Below are positions 61,066 to 64,000 of a DNA stretch of 64,000 bases, piece by piece. A program made the position numbers and the translations under genes. Origin of the DNA: UBA7662 sp943369355 (lineage in GTDB: Bacteria; Bacteroidota; Bacteroidia; UBA7662); contig CALRMX020000004.1 in assembly GCA_943369355.1 (NCBI GenBank), positions 62,001 through 126,000 on the forward strand. The letters are read 5' to 3'. Every line of letters begins with the position of its first letter. Position 1 is the stretch's first letter. The notes under the pieces are model-generated. The model did no database searches. It was not told where the DNA came from and was given only the letters and a program-made list of their open reading frames with translations.

Positions 61066-63018
61066 ATGAAAAGAATCTTACTGAGCGTTGCTTTGACAGC
61101 AACAGCCCTTTGGGCAACGGGTCAGTCGGTACGCCCTACAGGCCTGACTTCCCTGCGCATGCACCAGGATAATCCTGCTGAGCGCTACCAAGAACCCGCT
61201 ATGCAAACCGAAAGCACCGTATTGCTATCTGAAGAATTTGGCAGCGGTTTGAACGGTTGGCAGAGCCTTGGTTTTAAAACCAGCAACAACACAGCAGTTA
61301 GCGATACCACTGGTGTTTGGGAATACCGCGGTACAGCTACTGTTCCTCCACGCGCTACAGGCTCACGTGGTGCTTTTGGTAGTGCAGCTCCGTTGGCTTC
61401 ACCATCAACTGCCAATGGTTTTATGATTTTCGACTCTGACTGGTTGGACAATACAGGTTCATCTACTGGCTTCGGAACCGGTGTATTTCCTTCACCACAC
61501 CGTGGTATGTTGGTATCGCCTACCATCAACTTTACCGGCATCACCGCTGGCACCATGGAATTCTATCAGTACTACCGTCGTTTTGCTGGTCCTGGTGGGG
61601 TTCAAACTGTTCCAGCTACCTACATCCTCATTTCTACCAATGGTGGAACAACTTGGAGCGATACCATTACCTTGAACGCCGACGTAGCCGTAAACAGTGC
61701 AACAGCTAACCCAGCACGCGTTAAACTTCGTTTACCTGCAAGCGTTGCCAACAGCGCTAACGTAAGAGTTGCTTTCCTTTTCAATGGCGACTATTATGTA
61801 TGGATGATCGACGATGTGATCGTGCGTGAAGCTCCAAACAACGACTTACAAGTAACTTCGACCCGTTTCCTTCCCGACACGGCAAATGGTCGCACCTTGG
61901 AATACGGTCAAATTCCATTGTCGAACACTACACCTATCTTCTATCAGGCCCGTGTTCGCAACTTCGGTCGTTTGGCTCAAACCAACGTTCGTATTAACGT
62001 AACTGTTGCCGATACTGTAGGAAATACCTTGTTTACTGGTTCTTCTGCTCCTTTGGCTAGTTTGGCAGCAAATACCGACACCTTGCTATCGGTTAGTACT
62101 GCTTACAATGCTACCGATAAGCGGTATACCCGAGTAAACTTCACTGCTGTTGCTGATAGTGCCGATTTCGACAATACTGACAACACCCGTATCCGTCAGC
62201 AATCAATCAACGATTCAATTTTCGGATTAGATGTGGTGCTTGCTGAACGTCAAGGCACGATTGGTACAGGTAGCGGATTTGCGAATAGCACTTCGATGAA
62301 GTTTGCAAACTTGATCGAACTCACTACCCTAGACACCATCACCACTGCCACAGTTCGTTTGGCTTCGACTACACAAGCAGGTTCTTCGTTCTTCTTCTCA
62401 GTACGTACACCTTTGGCCAATGGTAACCCAGGTGATGTAGCCGAAATCATTTGTGAGTCGGATGTGTATACTGTAACTGCACAGGACGTTACACGTGGAT
62501 TTGTAACGGTTGAAATTCCGCAAACTCTTGGTGGCATTCAGCAGGATCGTATACTCGAGCCAGGCGACTATTGGTTCGTAATCGACTTGTTCAGCACACC
62601 TACTGCACGCATCATGTTGCTTGACGACCAAACCGTTACCATGCCAACTTTTGCAACCCTAATGTTCACCGATACTTGGTACAACAATGGTAATGCAGTA
62701 CGTTTCCGTGCTAACTTCGGCATTACACCAATAGGTGGCTCTGTAAATGAAGTGCGTAATGACTTGAATATCAAAGCATATCCTAATCCTGCTCGCGACT
62801 TCATTTTAGTTGATCTTACTGCTAACGATAACCTTGGTAAGGTTTCTTACCAAATCACCGATGTTACCGGACGTATCGTTCGTAACGAAAGCACCATGAT
62901 TGTTGGTACTGCCGATCAACTTCAAATCGATTTGAACGGTATCCAAAACGGTGTATACTCAATCGTTATAAATACTTCAAAAGGTTACAATACCAGCCGT
63001 TTCGTAGTTTCGAAATAA
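61066..63018 (+). CDS. Secreted choice-of-anchor-J-like protein with T9SS tail
   Basis: 650 residues. Signal peptide, then a jelly-roll domain (STVLLSEEFGSGLNGWQSLGF, about 50-250), typical of choice-of-anchor/MAM-like folds ending WMIDDVIVREA. A second beta domain (NDLQVTSTRFLPD) follows, and a stretch FTDTWYNNGNAVRFRANFG that corresponds in position to AWYSDGFGREIMPAIRVDF in the tandem pair. The type A T9SS tail is IKAYPNPARDFILVDL..ITDVTGRIVRN. Likely surface-bound. No enzymatic motif seen. Confidence 0.85.
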   Translation: MKRILLSVALTATALWATGQSVRPTGLTSLRMHQDNPAERYQEPAMQTESTVLLSEEFGSGLNGWQSLGFKTSNNTAVSDTTGVWEYRGTATVPPRATGSRGAFGSAAPLASPSTANGFMIFDSDWLDNTGSSTGFGTGVFPSPHRGMLVSPTINFTGITAGTMEFYQYYRRFAGPGGVQTVPATYILISTNGGTTWSDTITLNADVAVNSATANPARVKLRLPASVANSANVRVAFLFNGDYYVWMIDDVIVREAPNNDLQVTSTRFLPDTANGRTLEYGQIPLSNTTPIFYQARVRNFGRLAQTNVRINVTVADTVGNTLFTGSSAPLASLAANTDTLLSVSTAYNATDKRYTRVNFTAVADSADFDNTDNTRIRQQSINDSIFGLDVVLAERQGTIGTGSGFANSTSMKFANLIELTTLDTITTATVRLASTTQAGSSFFFSVRTPLANGNPGDVAEIICESDVYTVTAQDVTRGFVTVEIPQTLGGIQQDRILEPGDYWFVIDLFSTPTARIMLLDDQTVTMPTFATLMFTDTWYNNGNAVRFRANFGITPIGGSVNEVRNDLNIKAYPNPARDFILVDLTANDNLGKVSYQITDVTGRIVRNESTMIVGTADQLQIDLNGIQNGVYSIVINTSKGYNTSRFVVSK

Positions 63019-63036
63019 GCTATCATTCATCAACGG

Positions 63037-63076
63037 AAAAGTCCCGTCGGTTCGCCGTGCGGGACTTTTCTTTTTT
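63037..63076 (+). terminator. Intrinsic terminator
   Basis: AAAAGTCCCG..CGGGACTTTT, a perfect 10-bp stem with a 13-nt loop, followed by CTTTTTT. Confidence 0.85.
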
Positions 63077-63100
63077 AGCGCCATCTCGTATTTTGCAAAC

Positions 63101-63745
63101 ATGCTGCACAGCCTTCGCGCTTTTCTTATCAATCGCTTGGAAGCACCTTTACCTGGCCTTGATGTCCAGATGGAAATGTCGCCACCGTATCGGGGAAGGC
63201 CGGACCGAAATTGGGTCATGGAGCAAAATCCCCGATTTGCAGCGGTAGGTATAGTGGTTTATCCTACTGCAGAAGGTTACAAACTTGTACTCACTAAGCG
63301 GCCATCATACCCTGGTGTGCACAGTGATCAAATTAGCTTTCCGGGAGGTCAAGTAGAAGCAATCGACATACATCGTGCGCATACCGCACTTCGCGAAACT
63401 GAAGAAGAAATTGGCTGGCCGGCGGCAGAACTGGAGATTTTAGGGCATATGAGCGAATTGTACATACCGCCCAGCAATTTTTTAGTTCAACCGGTAGTAT
63501 TGTACTCCACTCAAATACATCCTTTTCAACCCGATCCTTTGGAAGTAGCAGCTATCATAGAACTGCCTTTGGTACAATTACTCGACGAAAAATATAAAAG
63601 CACTAAAAGGCTCGAAGTGAAAGGATCCATCTTCGAAACGCCCTGTTATTTGTTTAACGACTTATTGGTTTGGGGTGCAACAGCGATGATGTTGCATGAA
63701 TTTGAAATTATAATTGCCCCTTATTTTGAATCGCGCAATCGATAG
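63101..63745 (+). CDS. Nudix hydrolase, CoA pyrophosphatase-like
   Basis: 214 residues. LVLTKRPSYPGVHSDQISFPGG followed by QVEAIDIHRAHTALRETEEEIGW has the joined UPF0035 and Nudix-box pattern of the NudL/PCD1 CoA-pyrophosphatase group (REXXEEIG metal-binding core intact). Predicted to split coenzyme A or its derivatives to 4-phosphopantetheine and 3-phospho-AMP. The 3-prime end overlaps the convergent acyltransferase gene by 25 nt. Confidence 0.85.
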   Translation: MLHSLRAFLINRLEAPLPGLDVQMEMSPPYRGRPDRNWVMEQNPRFAAVGIVVYPTAEGYKLVLTKRPSYPGVHSDQISFPGGQVEAIDIHRAHTALRETEEEIGWPAAELEILGHMSELYIPPSNFLVQPVVLYSTQIHPFQPDPLEVAAIIELPLVQLLDEKYKSTKRLEVKGSIFETPCYLFNDLLVWGATAMMLHEFEIIIAPYFESRNR

Positions 63746-64000
63746 TGCTGAAAGCGATAATTTTCGCTTTGTTCAATGGCATCCATAATTTGTTGTAGTA
63801 TTTGCTCTGCTGGGGCCTCGTAATCAATTTCTAAAGGTTCTTTGATACGCACATCTAGGTCTACACCCTTCTTTTTTAGCTTGAGTCCCTTTTTATTGAA
63901 GGCTCGTCTGAAGCCATTAATGACCACAGGTACAACCACGGGTCGGTTCTTTTTGATTAAAAGTGCAGTTCCCTTCCGGCCGTCGGCATAGGGCTTTGTG
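63721..64000 (-). CDS. 1-acyl-sn-glycerol-3-phosphate acyltransferase-like (PlsC), C-terminal part
   Basis: The frame runs off the right edge of the window, so the N-terminus with the HX4D catalytic motif is not seen. The visible 92 residues include DGRKGTALLIKKNRPVVVPVVINGFRRAF, which fits the conserved post-catalytic block of PlsC-type acyltransferases (F-x-E-G-T/R-x then VVPV). Likely role: second acylation step in phospholipid synthesis. Confidence 0.65.
   Translation of the reverse strand, partial: TKPYADGRKGTALLIKKNRPVVVPVVINGFRRAFNKKGLKLKKKGVDLDVRIKEPLEIDYEAPAEQILQQIMDAIEQSENYRFQHYRLRDSK

Overview
This window is chromosomal DNA from a member of the Bacteroidota. Several secreted proteins end in the type IX secretion (T9SS) sorting domain with its YPNP signature, and one carries a gliding-motility-type CHU_C tail. 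Promoters resemble the TAnnTTTG element of this phylum, and typical Bacteroidota small proteins are present (Lacal_2735 family, TIGR03643 family). The order cannot be fixed from the sequence alone; a Chitinophagales- or Cytophagales-like lineage is plausible.

Region 1 (about 0.44-12.2 kb, fading out to 13.8 kb) is an AT-rich accessory array. Single genes, all on the plus strand, are each followed by a 130-250 bp imperfect inverted repeat. The short sequence that opens each unit (GTTRNNN-like) is complementary to the sequence that opens the repeat closing the same unit. This is the logic of integron gene cassettes with attC sites. No integron integrase is visible, so it looks like a cassette cluster lacking an integrase (CALIN-like). 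Cargo: a defence-type reverse transcriptase, two small secreted proteins, a transglutaminase-like protein, a DUF5694 lipoprotein, a TIR-STAND-TPR protein, a HEPN-motif protein, an HTH/PIN toxin-antitoxin (TA) pair and a small lipoprotein. After it come two TA modules (PIN type and MazEF type) whose antitoxins are intact while both toxins carry frameshifts.

Region 2 (14-23.7 kb): a secreted HExxH protein with a T9SS tail, a DUF4143 ATPase, an acetyltransferase and a class C beta-lactamase-like hydrolase. Then, on the minus strand, a probable copper-handling operon (Cys-rich small protein, MbnP-like lipoprotein, MbnH-like di-heme protein, outer-membrane channel-like protein), a lipoprotein with a paralogue at 41.4 kb, and a lipoprotein alpha/beta hydrolase.

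Region 3 (23.8-42.7 kb): the fused B12-dependent acyl-CoA mutase IcmF, a PKD/CHU_C surface protein, an intradiol-dioxygenase-like protein with a T9SS tail, and a tight run DUF1801 / methyltransferase / S41 peptidase / Crp-Fnr regulator / SRPBCC protein. It continues with an HD hydrolase, small conserved proteins, an FkbM methyltransferase, a hybrid histidine kinase, membrane and lipoproteins, and a glutathione peroxidase.

Region 4 (42.8-57.1 kb) is core genome: an MMPL/RND exporter coupled to ileS, a DksA-like protein, lspA, an M61 peptidase, rho with a long Arg/Asp-rich N-terminal extension, a TPR sensor kinase lacking its phospho-acceptor histidine, and serS.

Region 5 (57.1-64 kb): a tandem pair of PA-domain T9SS proteins duplicated together with their terminator, a divergent third T9SS protein, a Nudix CoA-pyrophosphatase-like gene and the end of a PlsC-type acyltransferase.
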